Assembly (NCBI GenBank): GCA_963704515.1
Contig: OY969913.1
Location: forward strand, 2,783,204-2,847,203
DNA length: 64,000 nt
DNA from: VRUE01 sp963704515
GTDB taxonomy: Bacteria; Actinomycetota; Thermoleophilia; Solirubrobacterales; 70-9
Reading direction: 5' to 3'
Below are positions 15,623-24,080 of this stretch, one piece after another; the first letter of the stretch is position 1, and each line of letters begins with the position of its first letter. The notes beneath the pieces are model-generated. The model was not told where the DNA came from. It saw only the letters and a list, made by a program, of their open reading frames with translations, and did no database searches. The position numbers and the translations under genes are program-made.

Positions 15623-15641
15623 CCCCGACGCTCGGGGTTTT
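15623..15641 (+). terminator. Terminator-like hairpin with T run
   Basis: CCCCGA (15623-15628), loop CGC, TCGGGG (15632-15637), then TTTT. A second stem, GCGGGC/GCCCGC, lies about 15 nt further on. It is between the DUF559 gene and the 3' end of pntB and could end transcription in either direction. Confidence 0.4.
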
Positions 15642-15735
15642 GGCGGAGTTTGCGGGCTTTGTGGGGAAATCTCCGCCCGCTAGGACATGGCGGCGGCGTC
15701 CTCTGCTGCTCTTCCGGGCCGCAAGGGCTCCCCCG

Positions 15736-17169
15736 CTAGAGGTTCTGGATCTCCGCCGCGATGTCGGCTGCGGCCTGCTTGGCGTCGGCGAAGAGCATCG
15801 ACGTGTTCGGTTCGTAGAAGAGGTCGTTGTCGATGCCGGCGAAGCCGGGGCTCAGGGAGCGCTTGATGACTATGACCTGCTGGGCCTCGCTGACTTCGAT
15901 GATCGGCATGCCGGCGATCGGGCTGTCGGGGTCGTTCTTCGCCGCCGGGTTGGTGACGTCGTTGGCGCCGACGACCACGGCCACGTCGGTGCGCGGCAGC
16001 TCCGGGTTGATCTCCTCCATCTCCTTGAGCTGCTCGTAGGGCACGTCGGCCTCGGCGAGGAGGACGTTCATGTGGCCGGGCATGCGGCCCGCCACCGGGT
16101 GGATCGCGTAGCTGACCGTGACGCCGCGCTTCTCCAGCTCATCGGCGACCTCCTTGATCGCGTGCTGTGCCTGGGCGACGGCGAGGCCGTAGCCGGGCAC
16201 GATCACGACCGAGTCGGCGTAGGCGAGCTTGATCGCCGCGTCCTGGGCGCCGATCGAGACGTGCGGACGCTCCTCGGTGACCCCACCGGCGCCGCCGGAC
16301 GGCGCGCCGCCGAAGCCGGCGAAGAGGACGTTGGCTACCGAGCGGTTCATCGCGGTCGCCATCTCCATCGTCAGGATCGTTCCCGAGGAGCCGACCAGGG
16401 TGCCGGCGACGATCAGCGCCACGTTGTGCAGGGCGAAGCCGGCGGCCGCGGCCGAGAGACCGGTGAAGGCGTTGAGCAGCGAGATCACCACCGGCATGTC
16501 GGCGCCGCCGATTGGCAGCACGACGAGGTTGCCGAGCAGCGCCGCGGCGAGCAGTATCGCGATGAAGATCGCCTGCGAGGGATTGCCGTTGTTGACCGCG
16601 ATGTCGACGCAGGCGGCGAGGATGCCGATCAGCAGCACGCCGTTGATCACCTGCTGCCCGGGCACCGAGAGCGGCTTGGTCGGGATCAGGTCCTGCAGCT
16701 TGGCGAAGGCGATGTTCGAGCCCCAGAAGGAGACCGAGCCGACGACCGCGGCGAAGAGGGTGGGAATCAGCTCTTCGAGCGGGATCGAGGCGATATCGCC
16801 GGCGTCGATGCCGCTGATCCCGTGGCGCAGCTCCGACCAGGCGATCAACGCCACGGCGCCGCCGCCGACGCCGTTGTAGAGGGCGACCATCTGCGGCATC
16901 TCGGTCATCTGCACGCGGATCGAGGCGATCACGCCGACCGCGGTGCCGATCCCGAGGCCGAGCGCGATCAGGCCCCAGTTGCCGATGCCGTCGAGCAGCA
17001 GCGTGGTGACGACGGCGACCGCCATGCCGACGGCGGCGATCTGGTTGCCGCGCTTGGCCGTGGTCGGGTGGGTGCCCTGCTTAATCCCGAGGATGAAGAG
17101 CGAGAAGGCGACGATGTAGAGCGCGGTGGCGGCGCTGCCACCCGGTTCGAGCACGGCGAGCGGGCTCAT
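15736..17169 (-). CDS. pntB: Proton-translocating NAD(P)+ transhydrogenase, beta subunit PntB
   Basis: A 477-residue membrane protein with about nine hydrophobic helices in residues 1-290. The NADP(H)-binding domain III follows at about 305-477, with VIVPGYGLAVAQAQHAIKEV, AIHPVAGRMPGHMNVLLAEA, VVVGANDVTNPAAKNDP and KRSLSPGFAGIDNDLFY. This matches the standard beta subunit. The enzyme uses the proton gradient to reduce NADP+ with NADH. Its ATG overlaps the stop of the preceding gene (ATGA), part of a tightly coupled three-gene operon pntA1-pntA2-pntB. Confidence 0.97.
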   Translation of the reverse strand: MSPLAVLEPGGSAATALYIVAFSLFILGIKQGTHPTTAKRGNQIAAVGMAVAVVTTLLLDGIGNWGLIALGLGIGTAVGVIASIRVQMTEMPQMVALYNGVGGGAVALIAWSELRHGISGIDAGDIASIPLEELIPTLFAAVVGSVSFWGSNIAFAKLQDLIPTKPLSVPGQQVINGVLLIGILAACVDIAVNNGNPSQAIFIAILLAAALLGNLVVLPIGGADMPVVISLLNAFTGLSAAAAGFALHNVALIVAGTLVGSSGTILTMEMATAMNRSVANVLFAGFGGAPSGGAGGVTEERPHVSIGAQDAAIKLAYADSVVIVPGYGLAVAQAQHAIKEVADELEKRGVTVSYAIHPVAGRMPGHMNVLLAEADVPYEQLKEMEEINPELPRTDVAVVVGANDVTNPAAKNDPDSPIAGMPIIEVSEAQQVIVIKRSLSPGFAGIDNDLFYEPNTSMLFADAKQAAADIAAEIQNL

Positions 17170-17486
17170 TTGCCGCCCCCGCCTTTGCCGTCAGCGTCGG
17201 CCTTCGGTTTGGGCTTTTTGGAGAACATGCCGAGCATCCGGTCGGTGACCATGAAGCCACCGACGATGTTGATCGCGCCGAAGGCGATCGCGATCGTGCC
17301 GATCACGTACTCGAGCGGGTCGTTGGCGTAGCCGACGACGATCAGCCCGCCGAGCATGACGATGCCGTGGATCGCGTTGGTCTGCGACATCAGCGGCGTG
17401 TGCAGCGTGGTCGGCACCTTCGAGATCACCTCGAAGCCGACGAAGGCGGCGAGCACGAAGATCGTCACCTCTGTCATCACGCTCAT
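17166..17486 (-). CDS. NAD(P) transhydrogenase, membrane part of the split alpha subunit (PntA2/PntAB)
   Basis: A 106-residue protein from the ATG at 17484-17486, preceded by GGGAGGGACTCCTG. It has three to four membrane helices (TIFVLAAFVGFEVIS, IHGIVMLGGLIVVGYA, YVIGTIAIAFGAINIVGG) and the conserved VPTTLHTPLMSQTNAIHGI. A Lys/Gly tail ends it. It corresponds to the C-terminal domain II of one-piece alpha subunits, encoded separately as in Rhodospirillum and Mycobacterium. It shares one base with the upstream gene's stop (TGATG) and overlaps pntB by 4 nt. Confidence 0.95.
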   Translation of the reverse strand: MSVMTEVTIFVLAAFVGFEVISKVPTTLHTPLMSQTNAIHGIVMLGGLIVVGYANDPLEYVIGTIAIAFGAINIVGGFMVTDRMLGMFSKKPKPKADADGKGGGGK

Positions 17487-18613
17487 CAGGAGTCCCTCCC
17501 CGCCGCCCGCTCGTTGCCGATCTCGCCGCCGTGGGTGATGCAGGCGGCGGCGACGATGTCGTCCTCGAAGTCGATCTTCAGCTCGCCCTCCTCGGAGACC
17601 AGCAGACCGAGCAGGTTCTCCAGGTTCTTGGCGTAGAGCTGGGAGGCGGGCCGCGGCATCTCGCTGGCCAGGTTGCGCGGGCCGAGCACCTTGACGCCGT
17701 TCTCGACCACGGTCTGGCCCGCCTCGGTCAGCTCGCAATTGCCGCCGGTCTCGGCGGCGAGGTCGACGATCACCGAGCCGGGCTGCATGCTGCGCACCGC
17801 CTCGGCGGTGATCAGCAGCGGCGCCGGGCGTCCCGGAATCGCGGCGGTGGTGACGATCACGTCCTGCCTGGCGGCGTTCTCGCCGAGCGCCTCGCGCACC
17901 TGGGCGTTCTCCTCGTCGGTGAGCGGGCGGGCGTAGCCGCCCTCGCCCTCGGCGTCGGGGATGAAGTCGAGTTCCAGCGGCCGACCGCCGAGCGAAGCGA
18001 TCTGCTCCCAGGCGGCGCGGCGGATGTCGAAGCCGGTGACGATCGCGCCCAGGCGCTTGGCCGTGGCAACCGCCTGCAGGCCGGCGACGCCGGCGCCGAG
18101 CACGAGCACCTTGGCCGGCGGCACGGTGCCGGCGGCCGTGGTCATCATCCCGTAGAAGCGGCCCGACTCGCGGGCGGCGATCAGGCTCGCGGCGTAGCCG
18201 GCGGCAGCCGCCTGCGAGGAGAGCGCGTCCATCGCCTGGGCGCGCGTGGTGCGCGGGATCGCCTCCATCGCGAAACTGGTGACGCCGGCCGCGGCCAGCG
18301 CCTTGTTGGTCTCGGCGGCGGTCCAGGGCGCCAGGTGGCCGATGAAGACCTGGCTGGAGTTGAGGCGGGCGATTTCCTCGGCGGAAGGGGCGGCGACGCG
18401 AAGGACCACGTCGGCGCCCCACGTAACCTCGCCCTCGACGACCTCGGCGCCCGCCTCGTCGTACTGGGAGTCGGGATGGCCGGCTTCCTCGCCGGCGCCG
18501 CTCTCGACCAGCACCGAGACCTTCTCGTTGGCGGCGAGGGACTTGACGACGTCAGGGACGAGCGCGACCCGGCGCTCCCCCTCGGCGGTCTCTTTTGGCA
18601 CTCCGATCTTCAT
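17486..18613 (-). CDS. pntA: NAD(P)+ transhydrogenase, NAD-binding alpha subunit 1
   Basis: A 375-residue soluble domain I. Seen are MKIGVPKETAEGERRVALVPDVVKSL, the AlaDH/PNT N-terminal motif, then the NAD-binding KVLVLGAGVAGLQAVATAKRLGAIVTGFDIR and GSVIVDLAAETGGNCELTEAG. It binds NAD(H) and works with PntA2 and PntB. It is the first gene of the operon; a weak -10 TAACCT lies about 15 nt before the ATG, giving a short leader. Translational coupling to pntA2 by the one-base TGATG overlap fits the fixed subunit ratio. Confidence 0.96.
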   Translation of the reverse strand: MKIGVPKETAEGERRVALVPDVVKSLAANEKVSVLVESGAGEEAGHPDSQYDEAGAEVVEGEVTWGADVVLRVAAPSAEEIARLNSSQVFIGHLAPWTAAETNKALAAAGVTSFAMEAIPRTTRAQAMDALSSQAAAAGYAASLIAARESGRFYGMMTTAAGTVPPAKVLVLGAGVAGLQAVATAKRLGAIVTGFDIRRAAWEQIASLGGRPLELDFIPDAEGEGGYARPLTDEENAQVREALGENAARQDVIVTTAAIPGRPAPLLITAEAVRSMQPGSVIVDLAAETGGNCELTEAGQTVVENGVKVLGPRNLASEMPRPASQLYAKNLENLLGLLVSEEGELKIDFEDDIVAAACITHGGEIGNERAAGRDS

Positions 18614-18655
18614 TGGACGCGGCGCGGAAGGTTATGTGAAAGCGGGTGCGGGGCG

Positions 18656-19705
18656 TCAGCCGGCCGTCAGAGCGGCCAGCCGCTGAAGCGTGTGCAGTTG
18701 CTGATCGCGCTCGGCGTGCACCGGGGAGACGATCAGGCGGTCGATGCCGGCGCCGCGGAAGCGCTCGATTCGCTCCGCCACCTCGGCCTCTGTGCCGACC
18801 AGCGAGGTCGCTTCGACCACCTCGTCGGGGACCGCGGCGAAGGCGCCCTCGCGGTCGCCGTCCTGGAAGCGGCGCTGCACGTCGTCGGCGACCTCGCCGA
18901 AGCCGAAGCGGTGGGCGAGGTCGACGTAGAAGTTGGTCTTGCGGCTGCCCATGCCGCCGAAGTAGAGGACCAGCCCGGCCTTGACCACGGCCTTGGCCGC
19001 CTCCTGGTCGCCGTCGATCGCCACCTGCAGGGAGGGGCTGACCTCGAGGTCGGAGCGCTGCCGGCCGCCCTTGGCGAAGCCCGCCTCGAGGTGCTCGCCC
19101 CAGGTCGCCTCGAAGGCGTCGACCGAGAAGAAGATCGGGATCCATCCGTCGCAGAGCTCGGCCGCCATCTCCACCGACTTGCGGCCGATCGCGCCGACGA
19201 AGACCGGGATCTGCGCGCGCTCGGGGTGGAAGTTGAGCTTCAGCGGCTTGCCCTCGCCGCCCGGCAGGGGCAGCTGGTAGTGCTCGCCTTGGTGGTCGAG
19301 CTTGGCCTCGCGGGCGACGATCGCGCGCACGACTTCGATGTACTCGCGGGTCCGGCCCCAGGGCTTCGCGTAGGGGACGCCGTACCAGCCTTCGGAGACC
19401 TGCGGGCCCGAGGGGCCGAAGCCGAAGAGGAAGCGCCCGCCGGAGAGCTTGTCGATCGTCGCGCCGGCCATCGCCGCGGCGGCCGGCGGGCGGGCCGGGA
19501 CCTGCATGATCGCCGCGCCGAGGTTGATCTTCGTCGTCTGCCCGGCGAGCCAGGCGAGCACGGAGACGACGTCGGAGCCGTAGGACTCCGCCGCCCAGAC
19601 CGACTCGTAGCCGGCGTCCTCGGCGGCGCGGACGATCTCCAGCGCGTCGGGGCCGGCAGGGCCGATGCCCCAGTAGCCGAGGTTCAGTCCGAGCTTCAAA
19701 GCCAT
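18656..19705 (-). CDS. LLM-class F420-dependent oxidoreductase
   Basis: A 349-residue luciferase-like TIM-barrel protein of the long F420 subgroup. The start is LGLNLGYWGIGPAGPDALEIVRAAEDAGYESVWAAESYG, followed by INLGAAIMQVPARPPAAAAMA and FLFGFGPSGPQVSEGWYGVPYAKPWGRTREYIEVVRAI. A C-terminal GIDRLIVSPVHAERDQQLHTLQRLA ends it. The pattern resembles mycobacterial F420-dependent LLM proteins often found near acyl-CoA genes. The substrate is unknown. It is divergent from the P-type ATPase across 30 bp that include a 13-bp palindrome. Confidence 0.9.
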   Translation of the reverse strand: MALKLGLNLGYWGIGPAGPDALEIVRAAEDAGYESVWAAESYGSDVVSVLAWLAGQTTKINLGAAIMQVPARPPAAAAMAGATIDKLSGGRFLFGFGPSGPQVSEGWYGVPYAKPWGRTREYIEVVRAIVAREAKLDHQGEHYQLPLPGGEGKPLKLNFHPERAQIPVFVGAIGRKSVEMAAELCDGWIPIFFSVDAFEATWGEHLEAGFAKGGRQRSDLEVSPSLQVAIDGDQEAAKAVVKAGLVLYFGGMGSRKTNFYVDLAHRFGFGEVADDVQRRFQDGDREGAFAAVPDEVVEATSLVGTEAEVAERIERFRGAGIDRLIVSPVHAERDQQLHTLQRLAALTAG

Positions 19706-19716
19706 CCGCCGCTCAC

Positions 19717-19729
19717 CCTATTGAATAGG
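19717..19729. promoter_or_regulatory. Palindrome in the 30-bp divergent gap (possible operator)
   Basis: CCTATT-G-AATAGG is a perfect 13-bp palindrome in the middle of the only 30 bp between two divergent start codons (19705 minus, 19736 plus). Its AT-rich halves could also supply -10 sequence for either gene. Regulator unknown. Confidence 0.35.
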
Positions 19730-19735
19730 CGAACG

Positions 19736-22141
19736 ATGAGCGAAACGGCGGCTACCGAGCAGGGCCTCTCCAGCGCGACCGCGAAGCAGCGGCTGCGCGA
19801 GCTCGGCCAGCCGCCGGAGACCTCCTCGCGCTCGGTCTCGAGCATCGTCGCGGGCAACGTCTTCACCCTCTTCAACGCGATCATCGGCGCCTTCTTCGTG
19901 CTCGACCTCGGGCTCGGCCTCTACGCCGACTCGATCTTCGGCCTGATCGCCGTGATCAACTCCTACATCGGCATCCGCCAGGAGCTGAAGGCGAAGCGCA
20001 CCCTGGACGAGCTGGCGGTGCTGGTCGCGCCGCACGCCAAGGCGGTGCGCGACGGCGAGACGATCGGCCTGCTCGCCGAGGAGATCGTTCCGGGCGACCT
20101 GGTGCGGGTCGAGCCGGGAGACCAGCTGGTCGCCGACGGCGAGGTGGTCCGCACGCGCGGGATGACGCTCGACGAGTCGATGCTGACCGGCGAGGCCGAC
20201 GGGGTACGGAAGGGGTTCGGGGACCGGGTGCTCTCCGGCTCCTTCTGCATCAGCGGCTCGGGCTTCTACACGGTCGACGCGGTGCGCGAGGAGAGCTACG
20301 CGGGCCGGTTGGCGGGCGAGGCCCGCGCCTTCCGCCACCCCCCCTCCCCGCTGCAGGTCGAGGTCAACCGGGTGATCGTCGCCTGCGTCTACGCGATGGT
20401 GCCGCTGGCGATCCTCCTGATCCTCACCCTGAAGCTGCGCAACACCGGGATCGAAGAAGCGGCGCAGACGGCGACCGCGGGGCTGGTGACGCTGGTCCCC
20501 GAGGGCCTGGTGCTGCTGATGAGCGTCACCTTCGCGGTCGCCGCGGTGCGGCTGGCGCGCAAGCACACGCTGGTCCAGCAGATGAGCGCCACCGAGAGCC
20601 TCGCCGCGGTCGACACGATCTGCGTCGACAAGACCGGCACGCTGACCGACGGCGAGCTGCGCCTGATCGGCGCCGAGGTGGCCGAGGGAGTCGACCGGGC
20701 CGCGGCGCAGGCGGCGCTGGGCCGCTTCGCGGCGAGCGCCGGGGACCGCAATCGCACCCTGGAGGCGATCGCCGAGCGCTTTCCCGGAGAGGCGCAACGC
20801 GTCGCCGCCGAGGTCCCCTTCTCCTCGGAGTGGAAGTGGAGCGGACTGCGGATCGGCTCGACCAGCTACGTGCTCGGCGCCCCCGACGTGCTCTCCGCCG
20901 GGGGCGCCCTGGCGCTGCCGCCGAACCTGGCACGGGTGCTCGAAAGGGAGACGGCGGCGGGCCGGCGCGTGGTCGCCTTCGGCGAGTCGAGCGAGCCGCT
21001 GCCGGCCAGCCCGTCCGAGGAGAGCGCACCGCGCCTCGCCCCGGTGGCGCTGGTCGTGCTGGAGGAGACGCTGCGGCCGGACGCGGCTGCCACGGTCGCC
21101 GCGATGCGCGCCGAAGAAGTCGACCTGAAGCTGATCTCCGGCGACGCGCGGGCAACGGTGACCGCGGTCGCCGCCGCGGTCGGCGTGCCGCCGGACGCCG
21201 GCGTGATCGAGGGCCACGAGCTGCCCACCGAGCCCGAGGCGCTGGCGGCGGCGGCGCGCGACAACACCGTCTTCTGCCGGATCAAGCCCGAGCAGAAGCG
21301 CGACCTCCTCGCCGCCCTGGCCGACGCCGGGCGCTACGCGGCGATGATCGGCGACGGCGTCAACGACGTGCCGGCGCTGAAGCGGGCGCGGATGGCGGTG
21401 GCGATGGGATCCGGCGCGCAGGTGACCAAGGGCGTCGCCGACGTCGTCCTGCTCGAGGACGAGTTCGCGCGGCTGCCGCAGGCGGTCGGCGAGGGGCGGC
21501 GGATCGCCCGCAACATCCACCGACTCGGCCGCCTCTACCTGACCAAGACCGTCTACGCGGCGGCGCTGATCCTGCTCGTTGCGATCCCCGGCTTCGCCTT
21601 CCCCTTCCTCCCCCGCCACCTCACCCTGGCCGCCTTCCTGACGATCGGCGTGCCCTCCTTCGTGCTCGCCCTGGCGCCCTCGGACGGGCCGCTCTACCGT
21701 GGCCGCCTGCTGCACGCCCTGGCGGCCTTCGCCGTGCCGGCAGGGATCGCCACGGCGCTCGGCTCGATCCTCTCCTTCTTCCTCGTCGACACGGTCTTCG
21801 GCGGCAGCCTCGAGTCGGGGCGCACGGCGGCGACGACGACCCTGATCGTGCTCGGCCTGAGCTTCGTGCTGCTGCTCGAGCGCGGGCCGGGCCGCGAGCA
21901 CATCGCGATCCAGAGCTACATGCTGGCGATGGTCGCCGGCCTCGGCGCGCTCTTCGCCGGCATCCTCGCGATCGACCCCCTGCGCAGCTTCTTCGAAATG
22001 GACCTGCTCGACTCCGCCCAGTGGTTCCTGGCGCTGTTCTCTGCCGCGGTGGGCCTCACCATCGCCAGCGTCCTCTGGCGCCTGCCGCAGATCGAAGCCC
22101 TCGAAGCGCCAGCGCCCCCACGGGGACGTGCCGCAACTTAG
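19736..22141 (+). CDS. P-type cation-transporting ATPase (CtpE-like, type II-like)
   Basis: An 801-residue pump. Seen in order are two N-terminal membrane helices, the actuator loop MLTGEADGVRKG, TM4 with LVTLVPEGLVLLMS (PEGL, typical of Ca2+/Na+/K+-type rather than CPx heavy-metal pumps), the phosphorylation site VDKTGTLTDG, LKLISGDARATV, and the hinge GDGVNDVPALKRARMAVAMG. Six C-terminal helices follow. No N-terminal metal-binding CxxC is present. The pattern recalls mycobacterial CtpE, a calcium pump; that is inference. The last five residues and stop (GRAAT*) are encoded by the left arm of palindromic repeat copy 4, so the natural end of the protein has probably been replaced. Confidence 0.92.
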   Translation: MSETAATEQGLSSATAKQRLRELGQPPETSSRSVSSIVAGNVFTLFNAIIGAFFVLDLGLGLYADSIFGLIAVINSYIGIRQELKAKRTLDELAVLVAPHAKAVRDGETIGLLAEEIVPGDLVRVEPGDQLVADGEVVRTRGMTLDESMLTGEADGVRKGFGDRVLSGSFCISGSGFYTVDAVREESYAGRLAGEARAFRHPPSPLQVEVNRVIVACVYAMVPLAILLILTLKLRNTGIEEAAQTATAGLVTLVPEGLVLLMSVTFAVAAVRLARKHTLVQQMSATESLAAVDTICVDKTGTLTDGELRLIGAEVAEGVDRAAAQAALGRFAASAGDRNRTLEAIAERFPGEAQRVAAEVPFSSEWKWSGLRIGSTSYVLGAPDVLSAGGALALPPNLARVLERETAAGRRVVAFGESSEPLPASPSEESAPRLAPVALVVLEETLRPDAAATVAAMRAEEVDLKLISGDARATVTAVAAAVGVPPDAGVIEGHELPTEPEALAAAARDNTVFCRIKPEQKRDLLAALADAGRYAAMIGDGVNDVPALKRARMAVAMGSGAQVTKGVADVVLLEDEFARLPQAVGEGRRIARNIHRLGRLYLTKTVYAAALILLVAIPGFAFPFLPRHLTLAAFLTIGVPSFVLALAPSDGPLYRGRLLHALAAFAVPAGIATALGSILSFFLVDTVFGGSLESGRTAATTTLIVLGLSFVLLLERGPGREHIAIQSYMLAMVAGLGALFAGILAIDPLRSFFEMDLLDSAQWFLALFSAAVGLTIASVLWRLPQIEALEAPAPPRGRAAT

Positions 22142-22177
22142 GTACCACCGCGGGCCGCTAAGTTGCGGCACGTCCCC
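22122..22177. repeat. Dispersed palindromic repeat, family B, copy 4 (perfect)
   Basis: Arms 22122-22141 and 22158-22177 are a perfect 20-bp inverted repeat around GTACCACCGCGGGCCG. It lies exactly between convergent genes: its left arm contains the TAG of the ATPase gene, and the last base of its right arm belongs to the stop of the thioesterase gene. Confidence 0.92.
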
Positions 22178-22626
22178 TATTGCGGGGGGAGGACGAACTG
22201 GCTGACTATGAGGTTGGCGGCGAGCTTTGGCTCTGCTTCCTCTCGCAGACGCTCCATGCGGACCTCGATCACGACCGTGCTCTTGCCGGCGTGGAGGGGC
22301 TCGGCGACGGCGACGATCTCATCGCCCAGCACGCCGGCGGCGAAGACGTTGAGCTTCAGCTCGATCGTGGTGAAGTTGTGTTCGGGCGGGATCGCGCGGA
22401 AGGTGGCCCAGGCGGCGACGGTGTCGCCGAGGGCGGTCCAGACGCCGCCGTGGACGAAGCCGCCCGGGTGCAGGTGGCGCTTGTCGACGACGATCCGGCC
22501 GCGGGCGTGGGAGTCCTCGATCGCCAGCGGCTCGATCCCGAGGTCGCCGGGGAAGCTGCCCGGCAGGAAGCTGCGCACCGAGTCGGGCGTGATCAGGGAG
22601 CTGGGGTGATGCGCCTCGCCGCTCAT
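22177..22626 (-). CDS. PaaI-family hotdog-fold acyl-CoA thioesterase
   Basis: A 149-residue single hotdog domain. The family motif HLHPGGFVHGGVWTALGDTVAAWATF contains the catalytic-type HGG and Asp. FTTIELKLNVFAAGVLGDEIVAVAEPLHAGKSTVVIEVR is the strand following the main helix. It probably hydrolyses an aromatic or fatty acyl-CoA. It overlaps the upstream flavin monooxygenase by 4 nt and is the last gene of a three-gene catabolic operon with that enzyme and an enoyl-CoA hydratase. The stop TAG at 22177-22179 shares its G with the palindromic repeat. Confidence 0.88.
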   Translation of the reverse strand: MSGEAHHPSSLITPDSVRSFLPGSFPGDLGIEPLAIEDSHARGRIVVDKRHLHPGGFVHGGVWTALGDTVAAWATFRAIPPEHNFTTIELKLNVFAAGVLGDEIVAVAEPLHAGKSTVVIEVRMERLREEAEPKLAANLIVSQFVLPPQ

Positions 22627-24080
22627 CGCACGAAAGCGTATGCGCCGGGGACGAGGCGCTCGGTGCGGCGCCGGTAGGCGCTCCAGGTCCAGGGCCAGTT
22701 GCTCGAGTCGTTGCCGTTCTCGTCGAGGTACCAGTTGTGGCAGCCGGCCTGCCAGACCGTGCCCGCCAGGGCGGCGCGCAGCTCGCGGTCGAACTCCTCG
22801 GCGGCGGCGGAGCGCACCTCGATCCGACTGGCGCCGCTCGCCTCCATCTCGCGCAGGGCGGCGAGCAGGTGGCCGATGCCGCACTCGAGCGTGTTGACCA
22901 CCGAGCCGCTGCCGCCGTTGGTGTTCGGCCCGTAGAGCAGGAACATGTTGGGGAAGCCGGGGACGGTGAGGCCGAAGTAGGCGCGGGCCACCTCGGCCCA
23001 GGCGTCGACGAGGGTGCGGCCGCCGCTGCCGGCGATCTCCATCGGGGCGACGAAGTCGTGGCTGGCGAAGCCGGTGGCAAAGACGATCGCGTCGGCGGGG
23101 CGCTCAACGCCGGTCGCGTCGCGGATGCCGCCGGGCGTGACCGCCTCGACGCCGGCGTCGACCAGCTCGACGTTGGGCTCGGTCAGCGCCGGATACCACT
23201 CGTCGGTGAGCATGATCCGCTTGCAGCCGAACGCGTAGCTCGGGGTCACCTTGCGGCGCAGCCCGGGGTCGGAGATCGCGGCCTTGATCTGGCGCGTGCC
23301 GAGCAGGCGAAAGAGCGGCAGCAGCCAGCGGTGCTGGGTGAAGGCGGCCGCCGCCACCTCCTGGAAGAGGTAGACCGAGGCGCGGTCGAGGCGGCGCAGC
23401 GCGGGCAGGTGGCGGTAAACAGCCCGCTCGAGCGCGCCGTACTCGCGGTCGCCCTTGGGCAGCGTCCAACCGGGCGAGCGCTGGTAGACGTCGAGCCGCG
23501 CGACTTCGGGCTGGATCGCGGGCACGACCTGGATCGCGCTGCAGCCGCTGCCGACCACGGCGACGCGCTTGCCGGCGAGGTCGACCTCGTGATCCCAGCG
23601 GGCGGTGTGGAAGGCGGGGCCCTCGAAGCTCTCGAGGCCCGGGAGCGTCGGGACCTTGGGGACCGAGAGCTGGCCGCAGGCGGTGACCAGGACGTCGGCC
23701 TCGTGCGGGCCGGCGCTGGTCTCGAGACGCCAGCAGCCGCGCTCCTCCTCCCAGCGCGCGCCGGTCACCTCGACGCCGGTGCGGATCCGGTCGATCACGC
23801 CGAAACGGCGGGCGACGCCCTCGACGTAGGCGCGGATCTCCGACCCGGGCGAGAAGCGCCGCGACCAGGCATTGGGCGCGAAGGAGTACTCGTATAGGTG
23901 GGAGGGGATGTCGCAGGCGGCGCCGGGGTAGGTGTTCGCCTGCCAGACGCCGCCGACCCGCTCGGACTTCTCGAAGACGGTGACGTCGTGGTAGCCCTCG
24001 CGAGCCAGCATCGCGGCGGCGCCGACGCCGCCGAACCCGCCGCCGACGACGGCGACGGAAGGCCGCGCGCCTGGACTCAT
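22623..24080 (-). CDS. FAD-dependent flavin-containing/Baeyer-Villiger-type monooxygenase
   Basis: A 485-residue protein from the ATG at 24078-24080. The FAD site VAVVGGGFGGVGAAAML, the Baeyer-Villiger-like fingerprint FEGPAFHTARWDHEV, the NADPH site KRVAVVGSGCSAIQVVPAI, and ADAIVFATGFASHDFV are present. Length is near the FMO/BVMO norm. It probably inserts oxygen into a ketone or hydroxylates a hydrophobic compound. It overlaps the upstream crotonase (ATGA) and the downstream thioesterase (4 nt), which suggests a small pathway: oxidation, acyl-CoA hydration or isomerisation, and thioester release. The frame continues upstream of 24080 inside the neighbour but is not coding there. Confidence 0.92.
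   Translation of the reverse strand: MSPGARPSVAVVGGGFGGVGAAAMLAREGYHDVTVFEKSERVGGVWQANTYPGAACDIPSHLYEYSFAPNAWSRRFSPGSEIRAYVEGVARRFGVIDRIRTGVEVTGARWEEERGCWRLETSAGPHEADVLVTACGQLSVPKVPTLPGLESFEGPAFHTARWDHEVDLAGKRVAVVGSGCSAIQVVPAIQPEVARLDVYQRSPGWTLPKGDREYGALERAVYRHLPALRRLDRASVYLFQEVAAAAFTQHRWLLPLFRLLGTRQIKAAISDPGLRRKVTPSYAFGCKRIMLTDEWYPALTEPNVELVDAGVEAVTPGGIRDATGVERPADAIVFATGFASHDFVAPMEIAGSGGRTLVDAWAEVARAYFGLTVPGFPNMFLLYGPNTNGGSGSVVNTLECGIGHLLAALREMEASGASRIEVRSAAAEEFDRELRAALAGTVWQAGCHNWYLDENGNDSSNWPWTWSAYRRRTERLVPGAYAFVR

Noticed and set aside
17531..19735. Plus-strand frame open across the LLM and transhydrogenase genes into the P-type ATPase
   Set aside because: It is a GC-rich shadow of the minus-strand genes. 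Family similarity begins only at the ATG at 19736.
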